A DNA stretch of 64,000 nucleotides from Ascidiimonas meishanensis (GTDB taxonomy: Bacteria > Bacteroidota > Bacteroidia > Flavobacteriales > Flavobacteriaceae), in the NCBI RefSeq assembly GCF_037782385.1, contig NZ_JBBEXD010000001.1, forward strand, positions 963,778 through 1,027,777. Reading direction: 5' to 3'. Position 1 is the stretch's first letter. Each line of letters begins with the position of its first letter. Positions 1 to 8,660 of this stretch are shown piece after piece. The translations under genes were made by a program, and so were the position numbers. Below the pieces are notes generated by a model. The model was not told the origin of the DNA. It ran no database searches and was given only the letters and a program-made list of their open reading frames with translations.

Positions 1-539
1 GGAGACACCTTTAACTTCATAGAGAGCACTTGATTTTCTCCATTTTTAAAGAGTGAAGGCTCAAAATAAAGATCCTGTGTATTTAACGTACGGTTATCTG
101 TAGTAGACAAACTTAAATTGAAAGAAGCATTTCCATCCTTTATTAAATATACCGGTATGGAATCATACGTCACATAATCCTTCATTCTGGCTTCTGTGAT
201 TTGTCCTCCTTTTGTACTAATTTTAAAGAAAACTAATTCGTTTTCAAATACCAAAGAATCCAATTTGGCAGAAGGCAATGTCGCAGAATATGCAAAAGAG
301 CCAAGAGAACTTTTGTATTGTGCTAATTGAGTAGAATCTTGAAAATTTATTAGGTTTTCCTTTGGTTCTGGAGCTTCCTGAATTTCATCTACTGCTTCTT
401 TCTGAACTTGTTCTTTTTTGTCTTTTTCTTGCTGTAATTGTTCGGGGGTAGGCTGGTTATTATAAAAATACCACATTACTATCAATCCAATCAGCACAAA
501 ACCTATAATTGAATTGAGGTCAAATTTCTTTTCTTCCAT
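1..539 (-). CDS. yidC: Membrane protein insertase YidC, N-terminal part (runs off the window)
   Basis: YidC inserts and folds proteins in the inner membrane, alone or with SecYEG. Only the first 179 codons are here. The protein opens MEEKKFDLNSIIGFVLIGL, a short cytoplasmic tail and the first transmembrane helix, followed by a charged, Gln/Glu-rich linker (residues about 33-65) and the start of the periplasmic beta-domain. That domain has the family pattern of FENELVFFKISTKGG at about residues 100-115. The catalytic five-helix core lies outside the window. The ATG at 537-539 is the first in frame and sits directly before the membrane helix. pyrG starts upstream on the same strand with 82 bp between, the usual pyrG-yidC order in this group. 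Confidence 0.93.
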   Translation of the reverse strand, partial: MEEKKFDLNSIIGFVLIGLIVMWYFYNNQPTPEQLQQEKDKKEQVQKEAVDEIQEAPEPKENLINFQDSTQLAQYKSSLGSFAYSATLPSAKLDSLVFENELVFFKISTKGGQITEARMKDYVTYDSIPVYLIKDGNASFNLSLSTTDNRTLNTQDLYFEPSLFKNGENQVLSMKLKVS

Positions 540-621
540 TTAAATATTCTTAAGTATAAACAACGTACAATAACTATTTGCCGTCATTTTAAGACTGCAA
601 AGATATTTCCAAATATTCATT

Positions 622-2256
622 TTATGCCAAAGTGACGTTTGTTTTTTCTAGTTTATTGGCAAGCGCAGCTTTTATAAAGGCTACAAACAGAGGATGTGGA
701 CTTGCTACCGTACTTTTATACTCCGGATGATATTGAACACCTACAAACCATGGATGGGACGGAATCTCTACGATTTCAACCAACCCAGTTTCAGGGTTAA
801 TACCAGTAGCTATTAATCCTGCTTCTTCTAACTGGTCTTTATATTTATTGTTATATTCATATCGATGTCTATGTCTTTCAGTTATTAATTGACTTCCATA
901 AATTTCTTCAGCCAAACTATTTTCTTTGAGTTCACAATTCCAAGCTCCTAAGCGCATGGTGCCGCCTAACTGTGTAATATCCTTTTGCGCTTCCATGAGA
1001 TCAATCACTGGGTTAGCAGCTTCAGGATTCATTTCAGTTGAGTTAGCATCTTTAAGATTAACTACATTCCTGGCAAATTCTATAACTGCCATTTGCATTC
1101 CCAGACAAATCCCTAAAAATGGAATATTATTCTCTCTTGCGTATTTAACCGTTGCAATTTTACCTTCAATTCCTCTTTCTCCAAAACCAGGTGCTACGAG
1201 AATCCCATCTAGATGTGCTATTTTGCCTTCAATATTTTCTATTCCTATATATTCAGAATGAACCGTTTCTATGATAACCTTCACCTCATTTTCAGCACCT
1301 GCATGAATAAAAGCTTCCAGAATAGATTTATAAGAATCTTGAAGCTCTACATATTTACCTACTAATCCTATTTTTACGGTATTCTTAGGATTTTTGTGGC
1401 GTTTTAAAAATTGATTCCACCTTGTTAGATCAGGAGCAGTGTCATCTGGCAAATGGAGTTTTTTAAGTACTACAGTGTCTAATCCTTCTTTAAGCATCAT
1501 ATTAGGAACATCATAAATAGTAGACGCATCTATAGATTGTATAACTGCTTCTCTTTTAACATTACAAAACAAAGCCAACTTCTGCCTTAGATCATTTGAA
1601 AGCTCATGCTCTGTACGACATACTAGAACATCTGCTCGAATCCCACTTTCCATGAGTGTTTTTACCGAATGCTGCGTTGGTTTGGTTTTCAATTCTCCTG
1701 CTGCAGAAAGAAAAGGAATCAAGGTGAGGTGAATTACCATTGCATTGTGTTCTCCCAACTCCCACAAAAGTTGTCTTACAGCTTCAATATAGGGTAGTGA
1801 TTCAATATCTCCAACAGTACCACCAATCTCAGTAATCACAATATCATATTCGCCTGTATTACCCAACAACTGCACTCTTTCTTTGATTTCATTGGTAATA
1901 TGAGGAATTACCTGTACCGTCTTCCCTAAAAACTCTCCTCTGCGTTCTTTGTCAATTACGCTTTGGTAGATTCTTCCAGTAGTCACGTTGTTAGCCTGAG
2001 AAGTACGTACATTGAGGAAGCGTTCATAATGTCCTAAATCCAAATCAGTTTCTGCACCATCATCAGTAACATAACACTCACCGTGTTCATAAGGATTTAG
2101 TGTTCCCGGATCTACGTTAATGTACGGATCCAGTTTTTGAATGGTTGTTTTATAGCCTCTTGCTTGCAATAGTTTTGCCAGCGATGCTGCTATAATTCCT
2201 TTTCCTAAAGATGAGGTAACTCCTCCCGTAACGAAGATGTACTTAGTACCAGCCAT
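622..2256 (-). CDS. pyrG: CTP synthase
   Basis: This enzyme makes CTP from UTP, ATP and glutamine, the last step of pyrimidine nucleotide synthesis. The 544-residue length is normal. The N-terminal synthetase domain begins with the P-loop segment FVTGGVTSSLGKGI (residues 8-21) and has the signature EIGGTVGDIES near residue 145. The C-terminal class I glutaminase domain has the nucleophile cysteine in GICLGMQ (near residue 385) and the catalytic histidine and glutamate in QYHPEY close to the C-terminus. All key residues are present. It lies just upstream of yidC on the same strand and probably shares its transcript. Confidence 0.98.
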   Translation of the reverse strand: MAGTKYIFVTGGVTSSLGKGIIAASLAKLLQARGYKTTIQKLDPYINVDPGTLNPYEHGECYVTDDGAETDLDLGHYERFLNVRTSQANNVTTGRIYQSVIDKERRGEFLGKTVQVIPHITNEIKERVQLLGNTGEYDIVITEIGGTVGDIESLPYIEAVRQLLWELGEHNAMVIHLTLIPFLSAAGELKTKPTQHSVKTLMESGIRADVLVCRTEHELSNDLRQKLALFCNVKREAVIQSIDASTIYDVPNMMLKEGLDTVVLKKLHLPDDTAPDLTRWNQFLKRHKNPKNTVKIGLVGKYVELQDSYKSILEAFIHAGAENEVKVIIETVHSEYIGIENIEGKIAHLDGILVAPGFGERGIEGKIATVKYARENNIPFLGICLGMQMAVIEFARNVVNLKDANSTEMNPEAANPVIDLMEAQKDITQLGGTMRLGAWNCELKENSLAEEIYGSQLITERHRHRYEYNNKYKDQLEEAGLIATGINPETGLVEIVEIPSHPWFVGVQYHPEYKSTVASPHPLFVAFIKAALANKLEKTNVTLA

Positions 2257-2392
2257 GAAACAATTCTTTGATATTCTATTTACGGGGTGTAAAGGTACAA
2301 ATTGCGAATGGAATATGAAGAGAAAAAAATTGAATCATTTAGTTTTATTATTCAAGAGTAGATTAGTTAGAAATACTTATAAACAACTCTTT

Positions 2393-2623
2393 TTATGGAT
2401 ATTGGTTTCTTATATTTTCAATAATGGCTTCAAGTCCATTTATTTTAATTTCATAAGCGGCTTCCATCATTTTACCTAAATTACCATCTGGAAAACCCTT
2501 TTTGTAAAACCAAACTAAATAAGCTTCTGGTAGCTTAGTTAAATAACGGTCTTTGTATTTTCCAAAAGGCATTTTATAATGTGCAAGTTTCACCAGAAAT
2601 TCTTTGTTTTGAGAAAGATTCAT
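2393..2623 (-). CDS. DUF3820 family small protein
   Basis: This 76-residue protein is made almost entirely of a DUF3820 domain, with the motif MPFGKYKDRYLTKLPEAYL and then VWFYKKGFP. Members have been named putative quorum-sensing-regulated virulence factors, but no reaction is established. The same pattern (FGKHKGK, then a Trp and FP) occurs at the C-terminus of the DnaQ-like exonuclease at 21031-21807, so a nucleic-acid-related role is possible; that is inference. It is a single gene on the minus strand, with pyrG downstream after 136 bp and a divergent lipoprotein gene upstream. Confidence 0.8.
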   Translation of the reverse strand: MNLSQNKEFLVKLAHYKMPFGKYKDRYLTKLPEAYLVWFYKKGFPDGNLGKMMEAAYEIKINGLEAIIENIRNQYP

Positions 2624-2696
2624 AAAAATAATTAGCTAACAATTACGTTTGATCATTATATTTACCGACAAACTTACTAAACCCAAATTTTAATTT

Positions 2697-3236
2697 ATGA
2701 AAATTTTACGCCTATTTTCTTTTGTTTTTTTTCTTTTTTTACTTTCATGTAGTAGTGAAGATAAACCTTTGATTGACATAGCCAATCTGACCGGAACTTG
2801 GAATCTTCAAAGTTTTGATACTGATATTAAAACTACTTTTAATCTTCAAGGTATTCCCATAAGCTCTGATACCGAAGTTATTGCCCAAGATATTCAATTA
2901 CAAATCTCTTTCTCTGAAAACCCTGATATTGTAACTTCCAATGGGAGCTATACATTAGTAATCACAACCACTGTGCTTACCGAAACAGAAACAGAAGAGA
3001 TTATAGGTACTGATGATTTATTGTCTGGAACTTGGTCTGCTACTCCTGAATTTATTATCATTCAGAGTAATGGATCGGAAAATTTAGACTTTTTAGAATT
3101 ACAATCCGTTTCTTATAGAATCATTGAACTTTCAGCATCAAGACTAGAGCTAAGAGCAGATTTTAGTACCTCAAGAACAGTAGAAGGAATCGAGACAGAT
3201 TCAAAAATCAAATCTAAATTGGTAATGACTCGATAA
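2697..3236 (+). CDS. Hypothetical lipoprotein, lipocalin-like
   Basis: This 179-residue protein has a lipoprotein signal peptide. It starts MKILRLFSFVFFLFLLSC, so Cys18 is the likely lipidated residue, followed by SSED. The mature part contains LTGTWNLQSFD (about residues 31-41), the opening motif of small lipocalin-like beta-barrels common in Bacteroidota. The rest is rich in Thr/Ser/Glu with predicted beta strands. No enzyme motif is visible. It probably sits in the periplasm or outer membrane and may bind a ligand. It is a lone gene, divergent from the DUF3820 gene (73 bp apart) and followed by a long gene-free stretch. Confidence 0.7.
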   Translation: MKILRLFSFVFFLFLLSCSSEDKPLIDIANLTGTWNLQSFDTDIKTTFNLQGIPISSDTEVIAQDIQLQISFSENPDIVTSNGSYTLVITTTVLTETETEEIIGTDDLLSGTWSATPEFIIIQSNGSENLDFLELQSVSYRIIELSASRLELRADFSTSRTVEGIETDSKIKSKLVMTR

Positions 3237-3478
3237 TTAAAAAGAAGGAACAAAGTTATGATTAATTCCAAGTTATTATACTTAAGAAGATTCAGCTATG
3301 AAGAAATCGTTTATGTTTTATTGAATAATTTTTTGAAACTGAAACAATGGTAATCATATAGAAATCCCATACATTAAATAACGTAAGTTCGATATAACCT
3401 CTATAAAATATAATTTCAAAATTTTTACACTATTTTAATCTAACAATCTTATTTTAGATTATTACTTTCATTTTCTTT

Positions 3479-3758
3479 GCTCCCACAGGGGCAAACGTAA
3501 AGAAAACAGCTAGTAGCTGTTTTTAGTGAAGCAGCCAGACGGCGTGGGGAAAACAAAAGAATCCCGAAGGAAGTCGGGAGCGCTTTTAATTCATGTCATT
3601 TCTATTTTCAGTTAAGGAATTCATGAATCTTCGATTTCCAGAGGTGTTTTTAGCCGAAAAGGCTAAAACCGCATTCATTTTTCTAAATTTTAGTTCACTA
3701 AATTCTATTTTCTGTAAAGGAGTTCATGAATTTACATTCCTCCCCCGAAAGATCGGGG
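3479..3758. repeat. Hairpin cluster with imperfect direct repeat in an 829-bp gene-free stretch
   Basis: The stretch 3237-4065 has no convincing gene. Its middle holds a perfect 21-bp palindrome at 3503-3523 (AAAACAGCTA, G, TAGCTGTTTT). Three hairpins follow: TCCCGA/TCGGGA at 3562-3579, TTTTAGCC/GGCTAAAA around GAAAA at 3648-3668, and CCCCGA/TCGGGG around AAGA at 3743-3758. GCTCCC at 3479 can also pair with GGGAGC at 3576. Two imperfect copies of a roughly 38-bp sequence starting TCTATTTTC lie at 3601-3639 and 3704-3740, each followed by one of the last two hairpins. The block is more GC-rich than its flanks. It may be a dispersed repeat or decayed element. I see nothing in the flanks 3237-3478 and 3759-4065. 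Confidence 0.6.
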
Positions 3759-4065
3759 CTTCAAAAATTTTTAACGGAAAAGGCTTGATACACTGCGAAA
3801 AAGAAAAAAATCCATAAAAAAAATAGTTCTTTTTACATCGAACTCAGGTTAGTTATGTAACATGCAATGAACATTAATTTGTTTCATGGGTAATCACAAA
3901 ACTTGATAATTCATCTAAAAACTAATTTATTCACTTTTCAAACATTGAAAGCAATAGTAAAAAGTTGAAATTAAGCTTCATTCCATTAAGTTACTTTTTC
4001 AGAGGATCATAAATTACCTTTGGAATATCATTTGAACTTCCATTAATTGAAGTTCTTTTTTGCTA

Positions 4066-4593
4066 TTAAAACTTATACTGTTTTAGTAAAGCAGCAATTT
4101 TGGCTTCCCATTCTAACTGACCTTCAGGATTTCGTGAAAAATCACTCTCCGCATCATATTGCTTTTGCATTGCTTGGAGTTGATCTATGATCTTATTGTA
4201 CACAGTTTTTATTTCTTTACGGACCTTATCGGTAAATTTCATTTGACTTAGAATAGTTCGCATTTTTCGAGCATGTAACTCCGTAATATCAAAATGCAAC
4301 TGCTCATGCCTCAAAACAGAGACATCTGCCAACTCTTTTACAAACCATGATTTTTTAGGAAAAAAATAACTGTTTACTTGATAATCCACCAACACTTTCT
4401 CCCCTTCTATAGTTGCGCTAAATTCATAAGATATTCCAGATGCCGTAATGGCAGCAGCATAAGCACCCACCTCAGGGGCACCTTTAAAATCTTTCCATGA
4501 AAGCTTTCTTGAAGAAGACCATTTAATCGACTCTTCTTGTGCACTCATAGGTGCTACCAAACAAAATGCCAACAAAAAGATAAAACATCTCAT
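4066..4593 (-). CDS. DUF922 family secreted protein, possible zinc protease fold
   Basis: This is a 175-residue exported protein with a signal peptide ending near the Ala-Gln of APMSAQ. It contains WSSSRKLSWKDFKGAP early in the mature part. The central motif HEQLHFDITELHARKMR contains two histidines and a glutamate arranged as in DUF922 proteins, which are suspected but not proven metalloproteases. I chose the ATG at 4591-4593, giving MRCFIFLLAF, over an upstream TTG. This ATG overlaps the OsmC stop codon as ATGA, pointing to translational coupling. It is the last gene of the LysM/OsmC group. Confidence 0.75.
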   Translation of the reverse strand: MRCFIFLLAFCLVAPMSAQEESIKWSSSRKLSWKDFKGAPEVGAYAAAITASGISYEFSATIEGEKVLVDYQVNSYFFPKKSWFVKELADVSVLRHEQLHFDITELHARKMRTILSQMKFTDKVRKEIKTVYNKIIDQLQAMQKQYDAESDFSRNPEGQLEWEAKIAALLKQYKF

Positions 4594-4994
4594 ACGCCCC
4601 AATTAAACGTAATCTCCTTTTTAATATCAGGATGTAAGCTAAAGTGAACAGGGCAGGTATTTGCTGTTTTCTCTAATATAATTTTTGTTTTGGTATCTGG
4701 ATTGATTTTGAAATCAAACACAATATGAATTTCAGAGATTCTTCTAGGTTCAGAAGCCATCACTTTTGTTACAAAAGCCAAACTATTGGAAAGATCAACT
4801 TTCATAGCCGTTGCTTTAATGCCCATTACCGTCAACATGCAGCTTGCCAATCCTGTAGCAACAGTATCGGTTGGTGAAAATGCCTCTCCCTTACCGTTAT
4901 TATCAACAGGGGCATCGGTAATAATTTCATTACCCGATTTTAAATGCACACAGGTGGTGCGTAAATTTCCGTTATAAGTTACTTTTGAAGTCAT
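4590..4994 (-). CDS. OsmC family protein
   Basis: OsmC/Ohr-family proteins are small thiol peroxidases that reduce organic hydroperoxides. This one has 134 residues with the two conserved cysteines, in the segments ASCMLTVMGIKA (near residue 51) and TCPVHFSLHPDI (near residue 113). The glycine-rich start, DGN-like NNGKGEAFSPTD region and overall length resemble the YhfA/OsmC branch more than Ohr; exact subfamily needs a profile search. It should act in the cytoplasm. Both ends overlap neighbours by 4 bp (ATGA), so it is tightly coupled to the LysM protein upstream and the DUF922 gene downstream. Confidence 0.88.
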   Translation of the reverse strand: MTSKVTYNGNLRTTCVHLKSGNEIITDAPVDNNGKGEAFSPTDTVATGLASCMLTVMGIKATAMKVDLSNSLAFVTKVMASEPRRISEIHIVFDFKINPDTKTKIILEKTANTCPVHFSLHPDIKKEITFNWGV

Positions 4995-6985
4995 TCCATC
5001 GTATATAAAGTGGTTTCCGGAACTTTTTTTACCTCTAAATCTTCGTAATAAAGAATGTGCACTGAGGTATTTGCATAAGTTCCAGACCAGTTACGTTCAT
5101 AGTTAAATTTATTTTCAACATAGCGAGTTTCTCCTACTTTTAAAGAGGCCTCAAATATATTTTTTTTGTAGGCAAGCTTCAATAAGACGTCTAACATAAG
5201 ATCATAACCTCTTACTGCAAATTTACTAGGAAGTGTTTCAAATTTTTTCCTATATGCCTTTACAAACCTGCTGTTAGAGGAGATATTTTCATTGACAGAT
5301 GGAAAATAAAAATTCAGATTAGATAAGTAGGCATTAGAGATATTAACATCTTCAAAAGCATTACTTTTATTTGTAGTAAGCATACGTATTTTGAATTCCT
5401 CTGTTAGTGCAGAATTTAAAACGGAAGTAATATTTGCAATTAAAGAAACATCTTGTGTTTCTACTAGAATCCAATTCGTTTGATTTTTCACCATTAATGG
5501 GTTAATATCTTCTATTCTAATGAATTTGTCCTCATGGGGCTCCAAGGTTTTAATATCGGGGAATCGCAATTTAAGACGATCTCTTACAGCCTCATTTTTT
5601 TTATCTGAAATAACAATAAGATTAACAGAGTCTTTAGATTTAGCAATGTACTGAGTCATCTTAACATACATTGATTCTGAGTTTGGATAGCTTAGAAACA
5701 CATTGCTTCCTTGTTTGAAATCGTTACTGCCCACCAACGCAAATATTGGTATATTCTTTTCCGACAACTTTTCAGCAACCACATTGAAAGTCTTGGGCAG
5801 AAGTGGACCAATCACTGCGTCTGTATTTTCAAAATTAGTATCGTAAAAAAGTCGTGCAACCGCCTGCTCATCCATTTCGCTATCCATAACTCTGACATTA
5901 GCAGAGATTCCTAACTGCTTTACGGTATCTAGAGCTAACAACGCTCCGCTATAAAAATCCAGCGCATAATTCAATATCTTATCTCTTTCTATTTTATCTT
6001 TAATAATTCTATCAGATGCAACCTGTATGGTATTTAATTTAAAAGGAAGGATAATTGTTACTTCTGGAATATTGTTAGCATTGATGCTATCAAAAAGCGA
6101 AAAATTTTCTACCAACAATCCTTCTTTTACATTAAAATTTCCATCAACTTGCTTATCAATTCTTAATACCATGTTCGCTTTTAAACCCAAGGTATCAAGT
6201 CCGGGGTTCAAAGCCTCCAACTCTTCTTGTGTGAGACCAAGTTTAACTTTTAACCTGTAAAAACCTTCTTTGGGTTTTACAGTATAATAGTTATATAAAC
6301 TATCGTTCACTTTTGGTTGTTCTAGCGTAGCTTTTTTAGGTATAAACAATTCTTGTCCTTCAATTAGGCTTTCTCCAATTTCGGGGTTGAGCTTTTCCAG
6401 TTCATCAATGGTTATTCCATTTTCATATGCAATACGCCACTTCCCTTCCTTAGGTTTTACTGTATATTTTTCTAAGCCCACCGGAATTGAATCTGGACCA
6501 AATTCTATTGGCGGAGGTTCTGGAAATTGCGGTATTCTTATACGTTCACCCTTCTTCAATTCCCTTCCATATAATTCTTTATTATATTTTTTTATATCAT
6601 CAACGGTTACATCATACTTCTTAGATATTCTGTACAGCGTTTCTTTTCTGCGCACTTTATGCCAGATAAAACTAACTTCTTGCTTAATAGTGACTTTTGG
6701 CTTTTTGGCTTTTGCAATGGTATCGCTAATAGTAGATTTTTGATCTTCTGTTTTGTTGATTATGGTCTTTTTTGCGTTTAACCGAATGATCAAAATAGTA
6801 TTTGGCCTAACCCCTCTTCTCACTTCTGGGTTTAGGCGAATGATATCTGATTTAGAAACTTCATACTTAGCTGCAATACTTTCTAGCGTCTCTCCTTCTT
6901 TAACAGCATGTGTTTTAAATTGTTGAGCATTTGCTATAGAAACAGCACTAAAAATAACAAGTAAGAAGATAAATAGTTTTTTCAT
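4991..6985 (-). CDS. LysM domain protein fused to a periplasmic-binding fold
   Basis: This 664-residue exported protein starts MKKLFIFLLVIFSAVSIANAQ, a clear signal peptide. I used this ATG, not a TTG 57 bp upstream that lies inside guaA. Two good LysM repeats follow (about residues 26-70 and 108-155, e.g. HKVRRKETLYRISKKYDVTV), then two weaker LysM-like repeats beginning YTVKPKEG. The rest, from about residue 310, looks like a type-1 periplasmic-binding domain of the amino-acid/branched-chain ABC receptor family, with NTDAVIGPLLP and NIPIFALVGSND. No ABC transporter genes are nearby. LysM units bind peptidoglycan, so it is probably a wall-anchored periplasmic sensor or scaffold. It lies 13 bp after guaA and is coupled to OsmC. 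Confidence 0.88.
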   Translation of the reverse strand: MKKLFIFLLVIFSAVSIANAQQFKTHAVKEGETLESIAAKYEVSKSDIIRLNPEVRRGVRPNTILIIRLNAKKTIINKTEDQKSTISDTIAKAKKPKVTIKQEVSFIWHKVRRKETLYRISKKYDVTVDDIKKYNKELYGRELKKGERIRIPQFPEPPPIEFGPDSIPVGLEKYTVKPKEGKWRIAYENGITIDELEKLNPEIGESLIEGQELFIPKKATLEQPKVNDSLYNYYTVKPKEGFYRLKVKLGLTQEELEALNPGLDTLGLKANMVLRIDKQVDGNFNVKEGLLVENFSLFDSINANNIPEVTIILPFKLNTIQVASDRIIKDKIERDKILNYALDFYSGALLALDTVKQLGISANVRVMDSEMDEQAVARLFYDTNFENTDAVIGPLLPKTFNVVAEKLSEKNIPIFALVGSNDFKQGSNVFLSYPNSESMYVKMTQYIAKSKDSVNLIVISDKKNEAVRDRLKLRFPDIKTLEPHEDKFIRIEDINPLMVKNQTNWILVETQDVSLIANITSVLNSALTEEFKIRMLTTNKSNAFEDVNISNAYLSNLNFYFPSVNENISSNSRFVKAYRKKFETLPSKFAVRGYDLMLDVLLKLAYKKNIFEASLKVGETRYVENKFNYERNWSGTYANTSVHILYYEDLEVKKVPETTLYTME

Positions 6986-6998
6986 TTGGCTGTAATTA

Positions 6999-8528
6999 TT
7001 ATTCCCATTCAATGGTTGCAGGGGGTTTTGAACTAATATCATATACTACTCTATTAACGCCTTTTACCCTGTTTATTATTTCATTTGATGTTTTTTGTAA
7101 AAATTCATAAGGCAAATGCACCCAATCTGCCGTCATTCCATCGGTACTTTCTACTGCGCGTAATGCCACGCATTTTTCATAAGTTCGTTCATCTCCCATC
7201 ACTCCTACTGAATTTACTGGCAGCAACATAGCTCCTGCCTGCCATACACTATCATAAAGACCCGCATCTTTGAGACCATTAATAAAAATAGCATCTACTT
7301 CCTGAAGCATCTTTACTTTTTCTTCGGTTATATCACCTAGAATCCTAATAGCAAGTCCTGGTCCTGGAAAAGGATGTCTTCCTAACAGTTCCGAATCAAT
7401 TCCCATGGAAGCTCCTACACGTCTTACCTCATCTTTAAACAACATTCGTAAAGGCTCTACCACTTTCAATTTCATAAAATCTGGCAACCCTCCCACGTTG
7501 TGGTGCGATTTTATAGTTGCTGAGGGTCCTTTTACTGAGATTGACTCTATAACATCCGGATAAATAGTTCCTTGAGCCAACCATTTTACATCGGTTAATT
7601 TATGTGCTTCGTCATCAAAAACTTCAATAAAAGCTTTACCTATTGCTTTTCTTTTCAACTCTGGATCATCAATCTCTTTTAAAGCTTCCAAAAAACGTGC
7701 CGAAGCGTCTACACCTATCACATTTAATCCCATGCCTTCGTATTGATGTAAGACATTCTGAAACTCATTCTTTCGCAATAAACCATTATTAACAAAAACA
7801 CAATACAGTTGACTGCCTATAGCTTTATTCAATAAAACCGCTGCTACTGTGCTATCTACTCCACCAGAAAGTCCAAGTACCACTTTTTCTTTACCTACTT
7901 TTTTCTGCAAATCTGCCACCGTCATATCCACAAAATTATCTGGTGTCCAAGTTTGAGGAACTCCCGCTATCTTTACTAGAAAGTTCTCTAAAAGTAGTTT
8001 TCCCTGTTTAGAATGATATACCTCAGGATGAAACTGAATTCCAAAAGTTTGTTCCCCTTCAAAGCGATAGGCTGCATTTTCTACATCAGAAGTACTAGCA
8101 AGTCTCACAGCACCCTTAGGCAGTTTTTTTATAGTATCACTATGACTCATCCAAACCTGACTACCCATTGAAATTCCCTCAAAAAACATCTCATCACTTT
8201 TAATGTCTGCAAGACTAGCACGACCATATTCTCTGGTATTAGATGGAGCAACCAAGCCATCATTAAAATGAGCCAGATATTGCGCCCCATAACACACCCC
8301 AAGTAAAGGCACTTTACCTCTAATTGAAGATAAATCTGGATGTGGAGCATTATCTGCTCTCACAGAAAATGGCGAACCTGATAAGATAACTGCTTTGAAG
8401 ATGGTAAGATCTTCAGGTAAATGATTGTAAGGATGAATTTCGCAGTAAATATTTAATTCCCTCACTCTTCGGGCAATTAACTGTGTGTATTGTGATCCGA
8501 AATCTAAAATTAAAACGTTCTGTTGCAT
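6999..8528 (-). CDS. guaA: GMP synthase (glutamine-hydrolysing)
   Basis: This enzyme converts XMP to GMP using ATP and glutamine. The 509-residue length is normal. The N-terminal class I glutaminase has its nucleophile Cys79 in LLGVCYGAQ and its histidine/glutamate in QFHPEVYH. The ATP-pyrophosphatase domain has the PP-loop LGLSGGVDSTV, and the C-terminal dimerisation domain ends KPPATIEWE, as in the family. I used the ATG at 8526-8528 (MQQNVLILDFGSQ), which matches the family start, instead of a TTG two codons upstream. It heads a minus-strand group with the LysM, OsmC and DUF922 genes. A GH65 gene diverges upstream. Confidence 0.98.
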   Translation of the reverse strand: MQQNVLILDFGSQYTQLIARRVRELNIYCEIHPYNHLPEDLTIFKAVILSGSPFSVRADNAPHPDLSSIRGKVPLLGVCYGAQYLAHFNDGLVAPSNTREYGRASLADIKSDEMFFEGISMGSQVWMSHSDTIKKLPKGAVRLASTSDVENAAYRFEGEQTFGIQFHPEVYHSKQGKLLLENFLVKIAGVPQTWTPDNFVDMTVADLQKKVGKEKVVLGLSGGVDSTVAAVLLNKAIGSQLYCVFVNNGLLRKNEFQNVLHQYEGMGLNVIGVDASARFLEALKEIDDPELKRKAIGKAFIEVFDDEAHKLTDVKWLAQGTIYPDVIESISVKGPSATIKSHHNVGGLPDFMKLKVVEPLRMLFKDEVRRVGASMGIDSELLGRHPFPGPGLAIRILGDITEEKVKMLQEVDAIFINGLKDAGLYDSVWQAGAMLLPVNSVGVMGDERTYEKCVALRAVESTDGMTADWVHLPYEFLQKTSNEIINRVKGVNRVVYDISSKPPATIEWE

Positions 8529-8660
8529 GCGCAAAAATACTATTTAATGTGAAAATGTAAAGGAAGCCTTATAAATAATTATAAACAGCATCTTAAAATA
8601 TATTCTTTATAGGTTTTTTCATATTTTTAAAATGCAATTATTCTTTTTAAACCTTCAAAT

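Noticed and set aside
926..1261. 111-codon frame antisense to pyrG, and the many similar antisense frames
   Set aside because: Fully covered by a real gene on the other strand, with no domain or promoter.
3593..3817. 74-codon plus-strand frame in the gene-free stretch
   Set aside because: It spans the two imperfect direct repeats and two hairpins and is simply their translation; composition is not protein-like and there is no promoter.
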